DNA of 16,975 nt from contig JAYYEV010000071.1 in assembly GCA_036159515.1 (NCBI GenBank), positions 1 through 16,975 of the forward strand. Reading direction: 5' to 3'. The DNA is from GCA-002727735 sp036159515 (lineage in GTDB: Bacteria > Bacteroidota > Bacteroidia > Flavobacteriales_D > Parvicellaceae). Position 1 is the first letter of the stretch. Every line of letters starts with the position of its first letter. The notes under the pieces were generated by a model, which searched no databases, had not been told where the DNA came from, and saw nothing but the letters and a program-made list of their open reading frames with translations. The position numbers and the translations under genes are program-made. Shown here in pieces: positions 1 to 8,140 of the stretch.

Positions 1-601
1 CCCAATCCTTTTCAAACTTATCTGGTTCTCCAGGATGATCTGTTGGATGAGCTTTGATATCCATATCAGAGAATTTGACTTCTCCTTTTGGAATTTTAAT
101 TTGAATGTACCCACCTGCTTTGTAATCCATATCCTCAGGAATTTCCACAATAAATTCTTTAATGTAAGTAGCCACATTATAGTTAGAAACCACAGTAGCT
201 TCCCACTCTTTAATCCCCATAATTTCTTCTTCCACTTCAATTTCCATATCTTCCTTCACTTTTACTTGGCATCCAAGTCTAAAATTATCAGCAATTTGTT
301 TCCTAGAAAAGTGCGGTTCTTCAGTAGGTAAAATGGAACCTCCCCCAGAGTGAACCTGACACGTACATTGAACACAAGTACCACCACCTCCACATGCGGA
401 TGGCAAAAAGATTCCCTCGTTTCCTAGTGTAGTTAGTAATGTTGAACCCCCATCAACTTCAATCGTTTTTTCACCATTTATGGTAATCTTCACTTTTCCA
501 GAAGACACCAAAAAGGACTTTGCTGCTAGCAAAATAAATGTCAGAGCAAGTACAATAGTTAAGCAAACTAATATTGGAATAATGATTGTAGATATTGTCA
601 T
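1..601 (-). CDS. nqrF: Na+-translocating NADH:quinone reductase subunit F (partial, N-terminal half)
   Basis: NqrF is the NADH-oxidising entry subunit of Na+-NQR: it takes electrons from NADH through FAD to a [2Fe-2S] centre and on into the membrane subunits. I translated it from the ATG at 601-599; 200 codons are readable before the window edge, about half of the usual 400-plus residues. Visible parts are an N-terminal membrane anchor (about residues 5-27), then a ferredoxin-like domain (about 35-125) with the cysteine set C70-x5-C76-x2-C79 and C111, the expected [2Fe-2S] ligands. The start of the ferredoxin-reductase-like domain follows, but its FAD and NADH motifs lie outside the window. 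It is the last nqr gene seen, 18 nt after nqrE, and is presumably transcribed from the promoter before nqrA. Identification is secure; only the C-terminus is unseen. Confidence 0.95.
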   Translation of the reverse strand, partial: MTISTIIIPILVCLTIVLALTFILLAAKSFLVSSGKVKITINGEKTIEVDGGSTLLTTLGNEGIFLPSACGGGGTCVQCTCQVHSGGGSILPTEEPHFSRKQIADNFRLGCQVKVKEDMEIEVEEEIMGIKEWEATVVSNYNVATYIKEFIVEIPEDMDYKAGGYIQIKIPKGEVKFSDMDIKAHPTDHPGEPDKFEKDW

Positions 602-619
602 TTCAATTTTTTTTTGTTG

Positions 620-1234
620 TTATATTTCAAATCCCATAAAACCTAAAAAGGCTAAGCCCATAAGTCCAGTTATTAAAAATGCCATACCAACCCCTCTTAG
701 AGGACCCGGAATGTGAGCATATCGAATTCTTTCTCTTATAGCTGCTATCAAAACAACTGCAATAAACCAGCCAACTCCTGATCCTAAACCATACACCGTG
801 GCTTGTCCAATATTAGCAAACTGCTTTTCTTGCATAAATAATGCTCCTCCTAATATGGCACAGTTTACTGCAATTAGAGGTAAAAAAATACCTAAGGCTC
901 CGTATAAAGCTGGTGAAATCTTCTCTACTATCATTTCAACTAATTGCACAGTTGAAGCAATTACAGCAATGAACATGATAAAAGTTAAATAATTAAGATT
1001 AACAGAAGCATATTCTTCTCCCATCCAAGTAAGAGCACCTTCTTTAAGTACAAAGTTTTCTATTAGATAATTAATAGGAATTGTGACAGTTAAAACAAAA
1101 ATTACTGCAAAGCCTAACCCAACAGCTGTCTTCACTGTTTTAGAAACAGCTAAATAAGAGCACATTCCAAAAAAGAATGCAAATATCATATTGTCAACAA
1201 ATGCGCTTCTTATAAAAATATTAACTAAATCCAT
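620..1234 (-). CDS. nqrE: Na+-translocating NADH:quinone reductase subunit E
   Basis: NqrE is an integral membrane subunit of the Na+-pumping NADH dehydrogenase. It pairs with NqrD around an iron or iron-sulphur centre in the middle of the membrane. The 204-residue product is close to the family length (about 200) and is almost wholly hydrophobic, with about six predicted helices. Cysteines C25 (in FFGMCSYLA) and C125 (in IAVNCAILGG) occupy the positions of the two conserved metal-binding cysteines. The C-terminal part contains the family-typical RERIRYAHIPGPLRG stretch. The gene sits between nqrD (11 nt) and nqrF (18 nt) in the operon. RnfA is a paralogue, but the full nqrA-F context settles the assignment. 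Confidence 0.97.
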   Translation of the reverse strand: MDLVNIFIRSAFVDNMIFAFFFGMCSYLAVSKTVKTAVGLGFAVIFVLTVTIPINYLIENFVLKEGALTWMGEEYASVNLNYLTFIMFIAVIASTVQLVEMIVEKISPALYGALGIFLPLIAVNCAILGGALFMQEKQFANIGQATVYGLGSGVGWFIAVVLIAAIRERIRYAHIPGPLRGVGMAFLITGLMGLAFLGFMGFEI

Positions 1235-1245
1235 AATTTAATTTA

Positions 1246-1944
1246 TTAGTGTGTTTCAATTAAGGTTGGGTTTCTCATTTTTTGTACCCATATATAAACA
1301 GCTACAAGAATTAATGAGGAAGGTGGCAATAACATGAGTCCATTGTCCATGTATCCCATAGCATATAGTCCAGTTCCCTCAGTTGCATTACCAAATATTT
1401 CCATTCCAAAAAGTTTACCAGAACCAAATAATTCTTTAAAAAAGGAAACGACAACTAACACCATGGCATATCCAATTGAATTACCAAGGGCATCTAAGGT
1501 AGATGGCCACACTTTATTGCCTAATGCAAAAGCTTCCAATCTTCCCATAATGATGCAATTCGTGATGATAAGACCCACAAATACAGAAAGTTCTTTTGAA
1601 ACATCGTATAAATAGGCCTTTAAGACTTGATCAACAATGATTACGAGAGAAGCTACCACCACCAATTGAACTATAATTCTAATTCTATTAGGAATGAGAT
1701 TCCTCATTAAGGATACGGAAATATTGGCCATTAAAAGAACAAATAAAACGGAGATAGACATAACTACCGCTGCTTTCATTTGAACCGTAACAGCAAGAGC
1801 CGAGCAGATTCCCAAAACTTGTATAGTTACTGGATTGTTTTCATCCAACGGGTCTGTGATTAATTTTTTATTCTTTTTTGAAAATAAAGGCTCTCTTTCC
1901 TTTACTTCCTTTTTTTCTTCCAAAATTACTGTTTCTTCTGCCAT
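1246..1944 (-). CDS. nqrD: Na+-translocating NADH:quinone reductase subunit D
   Basis: NqrD is the membrane partner of NqrE in Na+-NQR and contributes the other half of the intramembrane metal site. The product has 232 residues, somewhat longer than the roughly 210 usual in proteobacteria. The extra length is a charged N-terminal tail (about residues 1-28, rich in E and K) before the conserved block ITDPLDENNPVTIQVLGICSA (split here: ITDPLDENNP then VTIQVLGICSA). Cysteines C47 and C130 (LIITNCIIMGR) match the conserved metal-ligand positions. About six transmembrane helices are predicted. It starts 11 nt after nqrC and ends 11 nt before nqrE. The tail could be a real lineage feature; no good alternative ATG lies between it and the conserved block, so I keep this start. 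Confidence 0.96.
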   Translation of the reverse strand: MAEETVILEEKKEVKEREPLFSKKNKKLITDPLDENNPVTIQVLGICSALAVTVQMKAAVVMSISVLFVLLMANISVSLMRNLIPNRIRIIVQLVVVASLVIIVDQVLKAYLYDVSKELSVFVGLIITNCIIMGRLEAFALGNKVWPSTLDALGNSIGYAMVLVVVSFFKELFGSGKLFGMEIFGNATEGTGLYAMGYMDNGLMLLPPSSLILVAVYIWVQKMRNPTLIETH

Positions 1945-1955
1945 AAAAATTTGGA

Positions 1956-2714
1956 TTAAGATCTATTTGAATTTTTTATATATCTCTGGTAAACTGACAA
2001 TGTACGTTCCATCATCTCCTCTACTCCAACACTAGTAAATGTACCACCACTTATACCATCAACTTGGTAATCGTTTAAGGGACTTCCTGGTTTATTTACC
2101 TCAATAGCTTTATAACCATTTTCATCTGATAATGATTTGCCAATAAATTGGTCTTCGAAAAAATCTTGAGATATTTCAGCACCTAATCCAGGAGTTTCAG
2201 ACTTATGATCAAAAACAGCGCCAGCAATTTTCTCTCCGTTTTCATCCAAGGCGATATAACCCCATACAGCTGCCCAAAGTCCTTTGCCCATGACGGGTGC
2301 AACGTAATATTTTTGACCATCAACTTGACAAATAAAAAGAGGGTAATTTCTATCTTCTTTATTTGAAATCGTTTTGTATTCTTTCAATAAATCAATACTG
2401 AAGGCATCGTTTGGGTTCTTATCATTCAGTGGTTGATCTGACCCCATGAAGGTATTCGCTAATTCTTCGCCATTGTAATCAAGAATTACTCGTTCTTTCA
2501 CAAAATTTGCAAACTGTGTTCCTGCTTGATCTCTAGAAATCAACTTATTTCCAGGTAGGCAATTTAAAATATATTGCTTCTTTTCGTTTTTTAGATTTTC
2601 ATCTTGAAGCGGCTTTAACCCATTAGCAATAAATGCTAAGAGCCCACCTACAATAATAACTAATACTATAGCAAAAGTTATCGTATACGCATTACTATCT
2701 TTATTGACTGCCAT
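1956..2714 (-). CDS. nqrC: Na+-translocating NADH:quinone reductase subunit C
   Basis: NqrC carries a covalently bound FMN on the periplasmic side and passes electrons towards NqrB. The 252-residue product has one N-terminal transmembrane helix (about 10-33) and then an FMN-binding domain. The flavinylation motif is DGISGGTFTS near the C-terminus. The acceptor is T225, which in the family receives FMN through a phosphoester bond made by the ApbE flavin transferase; no apbE gene is seen in this window. The motif has Gly where most family members have Ala (SGGT rather than SGAT), a mild variation. The gene begins one nucleotide after the nqrB stop codon, suggesting coupled translation. Confidence 0.96.
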   Translation of the reverse strand: MAVNKDSNAYTITFAIVLVIIVGGLLAFIANGLKPLQDENLKNEKKQYILNCLPGNKLISRDQAGTQFANFVKERVILDYNGEELANTFMGSDQPLNDKNPNDAFSIDLLKEYKTISNKEDRNYPLFICQVDGQKYYVAPVMGKGLWAAVWGYIALDENGEKIAGAVFDHKSETPGLGAEISQDFFEDQFIGKSLSDENGYKAIEVNKPGSPLNDYQVDGISGGTFTSVGVEEMMERTLSVYQRYIKNSNRS

Positions 2715-2715
2715 A

Positions 2716-3924
2716 TTAAGCTGTTTTTAATCTTTTTAATCTTCTGTTTATGTTGGATTGGATTACCATGTGATCAATTAATGGAGCAAAAACATTAGCA
2801 ATTAATATCGCTAGCATGATGCCCTCTGGATATGCTGGATTAACCATTCTAATTAAAATTCCAAGAAAACCTCCTAAAAATCCATATATAAATTTCCCCG
2901 TATTCGTATGGGAAGCTGTTACAGGATCAGTAGCCATGAAAACCATTCCAAACATGAATCCTCCAAGCATAAGTTGATGAATAGCTGGTAATTCAAAATA
3001 TACGCTTCCACCAACCGCATTTAATATACTTGCCATTACAAAACCTCCTAGAAAGAAAGAGGTAATAATTCTCCAGCTAGCTATTCCTGTCCAAAGCAAA
3101 ATTCCAGCACCAATTAAACACATTAACGCAGAAGTTTCGCCCACAGAACCAGGAATAAATCCTAAAAATGAGTTCATTAAACTATATGTACCTTCAAAAC
3201 TTTGCGATACAGAAGCCGAGATGGGATCAGCAGTAGAAACGCTTAGCGTTGAAGCCAAATCACCAAGAGCAGTGGCTCCACTAGATGCATCTACCAATCC
3301 TTCTCCCTTCATTTCAGAAAATCCTGTTACCCAAACCTCATTTCCTGACATTTTCGTTGGATGAGCGAAGAAAAGAAAAGCACGTGCTGTAAGCGCTACA
3401 TTGAGTATATTCATGCCAGTTCCTCCAAAAACCTCTTTGCCAATTACAACGGCAAATATAGTGGCAATAGCAACCATCCATAGTGGGACGTCTGCAGGCA
3501 TACACAGGGGAATTAACATACCCGAAACCAAAAATCCTTCCTGTACAGAATGTCCATTTCGAATTGCAAAAATAAATTCCACAAATAAACCTGAAGAATA
3601 TGAAACAATTACTAGTGGTAAAACAACCCAAGCTCCTTTCAAAATCATCTCTAAGAAAGTAGCGTCTTCGCCAAGTACTCTGTAATGTTGGTAGCCAGTA
3701 TTGTAGATTCCAAATAATAAACAAGGAACTAATGCCAATATTACGAGCATCATTGTTCGTTTTAAGTCTATGGCATCTCTAACGTGTGAACCTTTTGAAG
3801 TTACGTGATTAGGCGTAAACATCAAGGTGTCAAAAGCATCAACAAGAGGAAACAACTTTTTTGTTTTCTCATTAGCATTTAGCTTTTCATGTGCATTATC
3901 AAATATATTTCTTAAAAATTTCAC
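2716..3924 (-). CDS. nqrB: Na+-translocating NADH:quinone reductase subunit B
   Basis: NqrB is the largest membrane subunit of Na+-NQR. It holds a covalent FMN and riboflavin and forms the Na+ path. The 402-residue product is near the family length. It starts with a cytosolic segment (1-55), followed by about ten hydrophobic helices. The covalent FMN site is clear in DASSGATALG, with T218 as acceptor. Other family signatures include KEVFGGTGMNILN (163-175) and FMATDPVTASHT towards the C-terminus. The gene lies 15 nt after nqrA and 1 nt before nqrC. RnfD is the paralogue, but length, the SGAT motif and gene order all support NqrB. Confidence 0.97.
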   Translation of the reverse strand: MKFLRNIFDNAHEKLNANEKTKKLFPLVDAFDTLMFTPNHVTSKGSHVRDAIDLKRTMMLVILALVPCLLFGIYNTGYQHYRVLGEDATFLEMILKGAWVVLPLVIVSYSSGLFVEFIFAIRNGHSVQEGFLVSGMLIPLCMPADVPLWMVAIATIFAVVIGKEVFGGTGMNILNVALTARAFLFFAHPTKMSGNEVWVTGFSEMKGEGLVDASSGATALGDLASTLSVSTADPISASVSQSFEGTYSLMNSFLGFIPGSVGETSALMCLIGAGILLWTGIASWRIITSFFLGGFVMASILNAVGGSVYFELPAIHQLMLGGFMFGMVFMATDPVTASHTNTGKFIYGFLGGFLGILIRMVNPAYPEGIMLAILIANVFAPLIDHMVIQSNINRRLKRLKTA

Positions 3925-3939
3925 TTTAATTTTTTTTAA

Positions 3940-5292
3940 TTACATGCATTCTTTATAAATCAAATCGAGACCTTCTCTCACAATTTTTTGCAAATTCACT
4001 TTTGAAGTGCAAACAAATTCGCAAAGAGCAAAATCTTCTGGAGAAACCTCATAAATACCGAGATTTTCCATTTTTTCAATATCGTTTGTAATGATGGATT
4101 TCAACAATTGAACAGGGTAAATGTCAAAAGGAAATACTTTTTCATACTGACCCGAAACCACAAAAGCTCTTTCTTCACCATTTAAATTCGTGTCCAGGTT
4201 ATAGCTTTTAGATTTTGGCATCAACCAGCTTGGGTAGGCCCTAGAAGCGGAAAAACTATTGAAACCAGGACTAAGCCATCCATCTGTAAGGAAGAATTTA
4301 TGTCTGTTACCTTCGGGGATAACGGATAGTTGGTGATGATAAAATCCTAAAAAACCGTCTACATCAACTTGATCTCCCGTAAGAACGTTTCCGGAAATGA
4401 TACGACTGTTATCATCAATAGCTTTATCGTTAATAATACTATTTATAGAAGCACCTGATATCGTTTTGAAATACTTTCTATCGGAAATGTTGCTTCCACC
4501 TACCGCAATGATTTTACTCACATCATATGCACCTGTTAATGCATATCTTCCAATGACTAAAACATCTTGAGGATTAATATACCAAACCACTTCGCCTTTG
4601 TTCAACGTGTCAATTTCGTGTATTTGAACTCCTACATTTCCCGCAGGGTGAGGTCCAGAAACCTCGTTGATGACGACATTAGATGCCTCCGTAAAAACTT
4701 CATCAGCATTTGATCTGAGCTGTAAGTTTACATCTCCGTTAGTAAGCTTACTTACTATTTCCAAACCGGCATTAAACTCTGCTGACTTCCCCCTCATGAT
4801 GAAATCATAATCTGGAGCTAGAGGATGTGAATCAAATCCAGAAATAAAAATTGATTTTGGCGAATCATTAGGAAGTGCAACAATATCAATGGGTCGCATT
4901 CTAAAAAAGGGCCATAAACCTGCAGACATTAATTCAGATTTAATCTCTTCAGAACTTGACTTGGCTAAATCTTTAGGATTAAGGTTGAGCTGTTCCATTT
5001 TACCGTCTGGTTCGATAGTTACAGCTAGTATTCTTCTTTTTTCTCCTCTAATAATTTCATTTATTTTACCACTGACAGGAGATACATAATTTATTTGGTC
5101 ATTGTATTTATCACAGAATACAGGTGAACCACATTTTACCAAATCTCCTTCTTTAACTAACATCTTTGGTACTAAACCAGAAAAGTCTGTTGGTTTTAAT
5201 GCAATAAGCTTCGGATGATTAGAATCAGCTAATATTTTATCAGCTTCGCCTTTTAAGTTAATATCAAGGCCTTTTCTTACAGATATTTTCAT
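3940..5292 (-). CDS. nqrA: Na+-translocating NADH:quinone reductase subunit A
   Basis: NqrA is the cytosol-facing subunit that associates with NqrB and has been implicated in quinone binding. I chose the ATG at 5292, giving 450 residues starting MKISVRKGLDINLKG, which matches the usual start of the family and its length of about 450. A longer frame exists to 5319, but that ATG lies inside the likely promoter, so it is improbable. Visible features are the biotinyl-lipoyl-like N-terminal segment (KPTDFSGLVPKMLVKEGD, then VSPVSGKINEIIRGEKR) and the conserved block SGPHPAGNVGVQIHEIDTL in the middle. It is the first gene of the operon; the predicted transcript start would leave a leader of only about 15-20 nt. 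Confidence 0.96.
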   Translation of the reverse strand: MKISVRKGLDINLKGEADKILADSNHPKLIALKPTDFSGLVPKMLVKEGDLVKCGSPVFCDKYNDQINYVSPVSGKINEIIRGEKRRILAVTIEPDGKMEQLNLNPKDLAKSSSEEIKSELMSAGLWPFFRMRPIDIVALPNDSPKSIFISGFDSHPLAPDYDFIMRGKSAEFNAGLEIVSKLTNGDVNLQLRSNADEVFTEASNVVINEVSGPHPAGNVGVQIHEIDTLNKGEVVWYINPQDVLVIGRYALTGAYDVSKIIAVGGSNISDRKYFKTISGASINSIINDKAIDDNSRIISGNVLTGDQVDVDGFLGFYHHQLSVIPEGNRHKFFLTDGWLSPGFNSFSASRAYPSWLMPKSKSYNLDTNLNGEERAFVVSGQYEKVFPFDIYPVQLLKSIITNDIEKMENLGIYEVSPEDFALCEFVCTSKVNLQKIVREGLDLIYKECM

Positions 5293-5316
5293 AAATGATG
5301 AAAAATTTTTACGAGC

Positions 5317-5332
5317 CAAATTTATAAATTTG
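5317..5332. promoter_or_regulatory. Divergent promoter palindrome between nqrA and the T9SS plug gene
   Basis: The 16 bases 5317-5332 (CAAATTTATAAATTTG) form a perfect palindrome. Each half reads TAAATTTG in its own direction, an exact match to the Bacteroidetes -7 consensus TAnnTTTG. The plus-strand copy is 5325-5332, pointing to the plug gene, and the minus-strand copy is 5324-5317, pointing to nqrA. Expected transcript starts are near 5339 (plus) and 5310 (minus), giving leaders of roughly 48 and 18 nt to the chosen starts. No clear -33 TTG is visible on either side. The palindrome could instead be, or also be, an operator for a dimeric regulator. Confidence 0.55.
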
Positions 5333-5386
5333 TGTTATTTTGATGCATTGTGTAAAATATTATTATGCTACTTTTTGCAATTTAGA

Positions 5387-6748
5387 ATGATTATAAATAA
5401 AGAGAAAAATTACATTAAAATTTTAATCCCTTTTTGTGCTGTTATTTTCTTACAAAAATGTGTTATAAATAGTAATTTAAATCAACCCAAATCTAACGAC
5501 TATTATACTGTTGAAACAGATACAATAAGTGATGAATTTGTTGTAAATGAAGAAGAATTAAACTTATACCATCAAAACATAATAAATCCAAAAATTAAGA
5601 GTATACAATTGAGCTCTGAAAAATTAAAGCTAGTCGAGCCTTGTTATTATCTAAATAGTGGACAAAAAATAAATATTGATTTTGACTTTTTAGAACCCGA
5701 TCCTCATCCCCTTCAATATGAACTTATTCATTGTGACATGAACTGGGCTAAGAGTGATTTAATGGTGATGGAGTATTTAAATGGATTTGATGTTAATTAT
5801 ATTGAAGATGTGATGTTATCACACGGAACTCAAGAGCAATACGTACATTATCACTTTAAACTACCAAATGAAAATGTACAGTTTCTGAAATCTGGAAATT
5901 ACTGTCTAAATATTTTTCATGAGAATGACAACAATCATCCATTAGTAAGACTTCGATTTTACGTAAGTGAGGAATCTGCAAAAGCTTCCCTAAATATTAC
6001 AAGAACGTCAAATGCCGAACAACGGAATTATATGCAAGCTGTAGAAATACATTGTAATTACAACTATAATTCTATTAACGATCCATTTGAAAATTTAATT
6101 ATTAACATACAACAAAATCATCAAGAGTATGATGAACTATGGCTTTTTGAACCCAACTTTGTAAGAGACGATAAAATTACATTTTTGACGAATGAAGATC
6201 GAGTTTTTAATGGAGGGAACGAATTTCGATTTTTTGACATGAGTAACCTCATTACTGGAGGTCAAAATACATCTAATGTTTTTCTTGACGAGAATGGTTA
6301 CCAAGTAAAATTAAGACCTGAGACAAAAAGAACATACAGACAATATCTTGAGTACAAAGACTTTAATGGAAAGTTTGTCATACAATCGCATCAAACGGAC
6401 ATGGCAGCTACTCAAGCTGAATACGCGACAGTGCTATTTGAACTACCAATGAAGAAAATCAAAGGGGATATTTATTTATTTGGCCAATTCACAAACTGGG
6501 GAGTACATGATGAATTTTTAATGAAATATGATTCTGTAGCACAGAAATACTATAATAAAGTAAACTTAAAACAAGGTTATTACAATTACATTTATATCAA
6601 TAAAGCTGGTGATAAAATAGATGCCAGAAAAATGGAAGGTTCACATTTTGATGCTAATAATGAATATATCATTAAAGTATATTACAGAGATCCTCTAGGG
6701 CTTTACGATAGGCTACTTCATTATCAAGTCTACGATAAAAACACTTAA
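5387..6748 (+). CDS. Type IX secretion system plug protein (DUF5103 family)
   Basis: This matches the family formerly called DUF5103, now known as the T9SS plug. It sits in the periplasm and closes the giant SprA outer-membrane channel when no cargo is passing. I chose the ATG at 5387 (453 residues). The frame is open back to a TTG at 5330, but that codon lies inside the -7 promoter element. Residues 10-24 form a hydrophobic export signal. LQKC resembles a lipobox, but with Lys before Cys it is a poor one, so lipidation is uncertain. The family-typical stretch with HCDMNW at residues 115-120, followed by LMVMEYLNGF, is clear, as is the C-terminal domain with YLFGQFTNWG. Its stop codon overlaps that of the convergent dehydrogenase gene by four bases. 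Confidence 0.88.
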   Translation: MIINKEKNYIKILIPFCAVIFLQKCVINSNLNQPKSNDYYTVETDTISDEFVVNEEELNLYHQNIINPKIKSIQLSSEKLKLVEPCYYLNSGQKINIDFDFLEPDPHPLQYELIHCDMNWAKSDLMVMEYLNGFDVNYIEDVMLSHGTQEQYVHYHFKLPNENVQFLKSGNYCLNIFHENDNNHPLVRLRFYVSEESAKASLNITRTSNAEQRNYMQAVEIHCNYNYNSINDPFENLIINIQQNHQEYDELWLFEPNFVRDDKITFLTNEDRVFNGGNEFRFFDMSNLITGGQNTSNVFLDENGYQVKLRPETKRTYRQYLEYKDFNGKFVIQSHQTDMAATQAEYATVLFELPMKKIKGDIYLFGQFTNWGVHDEFLMKYDSVAQKYYNKVNLKQGYYNYIYINKAGDKIDARKMEGSHFDANNEYIIKVYYRDPLGLYDRLLHYQVYDKNT

Positions 6749-7884
6749 TCTATTCTACTTGTTTTTTTCTTGTACTTCACTCCTCTTTCTTCAAGATAAT
6801 TAAAGAAATAATCATAACAGGATTTATCAGAACCAACTAATTCAGGAGGTAAAATTCCCTTTTTAGTGATCAACCCATCTAAAAACATGTTTACGGCAGC
6901 AGTAGCGGTATATCCAGTGGTTCTAGCCATGGATGAAGTTTTAGTTTCATGATCAAATTCGTCATATAAATCAAATGAAATATTTTCCCTTTGTTTTGTG
7001 GCTTTATTTACCCCTTCGATAGTCACTCTCATTACGGTTAACTCCTCTTCATTTTCATTTAATTTCCATTCTTTAAATAAAATTTTTGAAGTCAAATCTA
7101 AAGCAGATTGCCCATTTTCAAAGATGGGGTCCTCATGGAAAAATCCACTTTCTTTTAATACACGGATATACTCTACATGCCCTGGATAACGTAATGTTTT
7201 TTCCTTCATATTTTTAATATGTGGCATAGTATGAATAATGGATCTAAGGCCATCGGAATTAAAAGATTCTAATGTACCTACCTTATCAAATTCTACAAAT
7301 TCACAATCTGTTAAAGGAGGTCTTACAATAAGTTTGCCATTTTCAATATATCTTGCGGGTCTTGTGTACTCCTCTATCACATCAACTGGAGAAAAAGGTG
7401 CTTTATAGCAAAAAGGCCACTTTTTAACTTTAGGCAAACCTCCCACTAAACATTCAAAAAAGTCTAAATCGTGAGTCTCATTATAATACCCTAAAATCAC
7501 ATTATCCATCCCAGGGGCTACTCCACAATCTACTATAGCTGTTACATTGTTATCCAATGCCAATTGATTTAATTCCAACGCGTTTTCCGGAAAAAATGAA
7601 ATGTCAACGGTATTTTTACCTTGTAAGATGATATTCTTAAGGGTTTCAAAACCTAAAAATCCGGGTACGGCTGAAAGTACTACATCTGCGTCTTTAATTT
7701 TAAATGCTAAATCTGTTGTTTCAGTAACGTCCAACATTTCAGTCTTTAATGATGGTTCTTTTAATGCAACTTTTGATAAAACCTCTGAACTAATATCAGA
7801 AATAGTTACTTGGTGTTTTTTAGCTAAATCTATGGCCATAGCACTGCCTACCATACCGGCACCCAAAACATAAATATTACTCAT
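6745..7884 (-). CDS. Saccharopine dehydrogenase-family NAD(P)-dependent oxidoreductase
   Basis: The 379-residue cytosolic protein belongs to the saccharopine dehydrogenase / lysine dehydrogenase superfamily, whose members interconvert amino acids and secondary amines with NAD(P). The N-terminal Rossmann fold shows GAGMVG at residues 8-13 and the acidic ISDIS end of strand two, which suggests NAD preference. Conserved family motifs include DCGVAPGMDN at 119-128 and LRYPGHVEYI at 231-240; the C-terminal catalytic domain is complete. The exact substrate cannot be read from the sequence. Lysine catabolism (saccharopine to glutamate and aminoadipate semialdehyde) and lysine 6-dehydrogenation are both possible. 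It is transcribed alone towards the plug gene, with a candidate promoter at 7964-7971 and a TTAA overlap of stop codons at its 3' end. Confidence 0.85.
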   Translation of the reverse strand: MSNIYVLGAGMVGSAMAIDLAKKHQVTISDISSEVLSKVALKEPSLKTEMLDVTETTDLAFKIKDADVVLSAVPGFLGFETLKNIILQGKNTVDISFFPENALELNQLALDNNVTAIVDCGVAPGMDNVILGYYNETHDLDFFECLVGGLPKVKKWPFCYKAPFSPVDVIEEYTRPARYIENGKLIVRPPLTDCEFVEFDKVGTLESFNSDGLRSIIHTMPHIKNMKEKTLRYPGHVEYIRVLKESGFFHEDPIFENGQSALDLTSKILFKEWKLNENEEELTVMRVTIEGVNKATKQRENISFDLYDEFDHETKTSSMARTTGYTATAAVNMFLDGLITKKGILPPELVGSDKSCYDYFFNYLEERGVKYKKKTSRID

Positions 7885-7963
7885 AAAATTAAATTAAAGC
7901 CCCGGAAGATAAACCCAGGAAATGAAACTGTAATTAAAAAGAATCAAATTCATAAATCGAAAT

Positions 7964-7971
7964 CAAAAGTA
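7964..7971 (-). promoter_or_regulatory. Candidate -7 promoter element for the dehydrogenase gene
   Basis: On the minus strand these bases read TACTTTTG, a full match to TAnnTTTG. A transcript would start near 7957 and leave a leader of roughly 70 nt before the ATG at 7884. No convincing -33 TTG lies at the expected distance, and in such AT-rich DNA a match can occur by chance. It lies just outside the cruF-like tail, where a promoter for the next gene would be expected. Confidence 0.35.
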
Positions 7972-7975
7972 AAAA

Positions 7976-8140
7976 TTAAACTATCGTGAAATGAAAAAAT
8001 GAAAAAAATAAAACTAAAATAATAAGATAACCAAGTGACCAGTTAAACATATTCACTTGAGTGTTTCGATACGATAAAATAAATTGAATAATTAAAGCAA
8101 CAATAAACCAATCTCTGTAATTTGAAAATGGAACTATGAT
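7976..8140 (-). pseudogene. Detached C-terminal part of the cruF-like carotenoid gene, downstream of an in-frame TAA
   Basis: Directly after the TAA at 8143-8141, the same reading frame stays open for 54 codons and ends at TAA 7978-7976. The translation opens IIVPFSNYRDWF and then gives two hydrophobic helices. In the DUF422/CruF family the LDFW motif that closes the upstream part is followed by a short turn, then a V/I-P-x-x-N-Y/F-x-x-W signature and final helices, so this is the missing end of the protein. Joined, the two parts make 211 codons, a normal family length. The first ATG in the tail is at codon 31, so independent re-initiation would not restore the domain. As written, this piece is untranslated unless the stop is read through. 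Confidence 0.8.

Noticed and set aside
35..331. A 98-codon plus-strand frame near the left edge.
   Set aside because: It is antisense to the conserved ferredoxin and linker region of nqrF, is rich in F, N and H as expected for a reverse shadow, and has no family resemblance.
3338..3724. A 128-codon minus-strand frame.
   Set aside because: It is a shifted frame inside nqrB, with high C, W and F content and no independent start context.
5293..5319. A longer start (ATG at 5319) for nqrA.
   Set aside because: It lies inside the palindromic promoter, and the nine extra residues are not part of the family N-terminus; MKISVRKGLDI at 5292 fits.
5330..5386. A longer start (TTG at 5330) for the plug protein.
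   Set aside because: This codon lies inside the plus-strand -7 element, so it would not be in the transcript; the ATG at 5387 gives a normal export signal.
7885..7975. A possible terminator between the cruF-like tail and the dehydrogenase gene.
   Set aside because: I looked for a GC-rich inverted repeat followed by T-runs on the minus strand and found none; only a weak promoter element is supportable.
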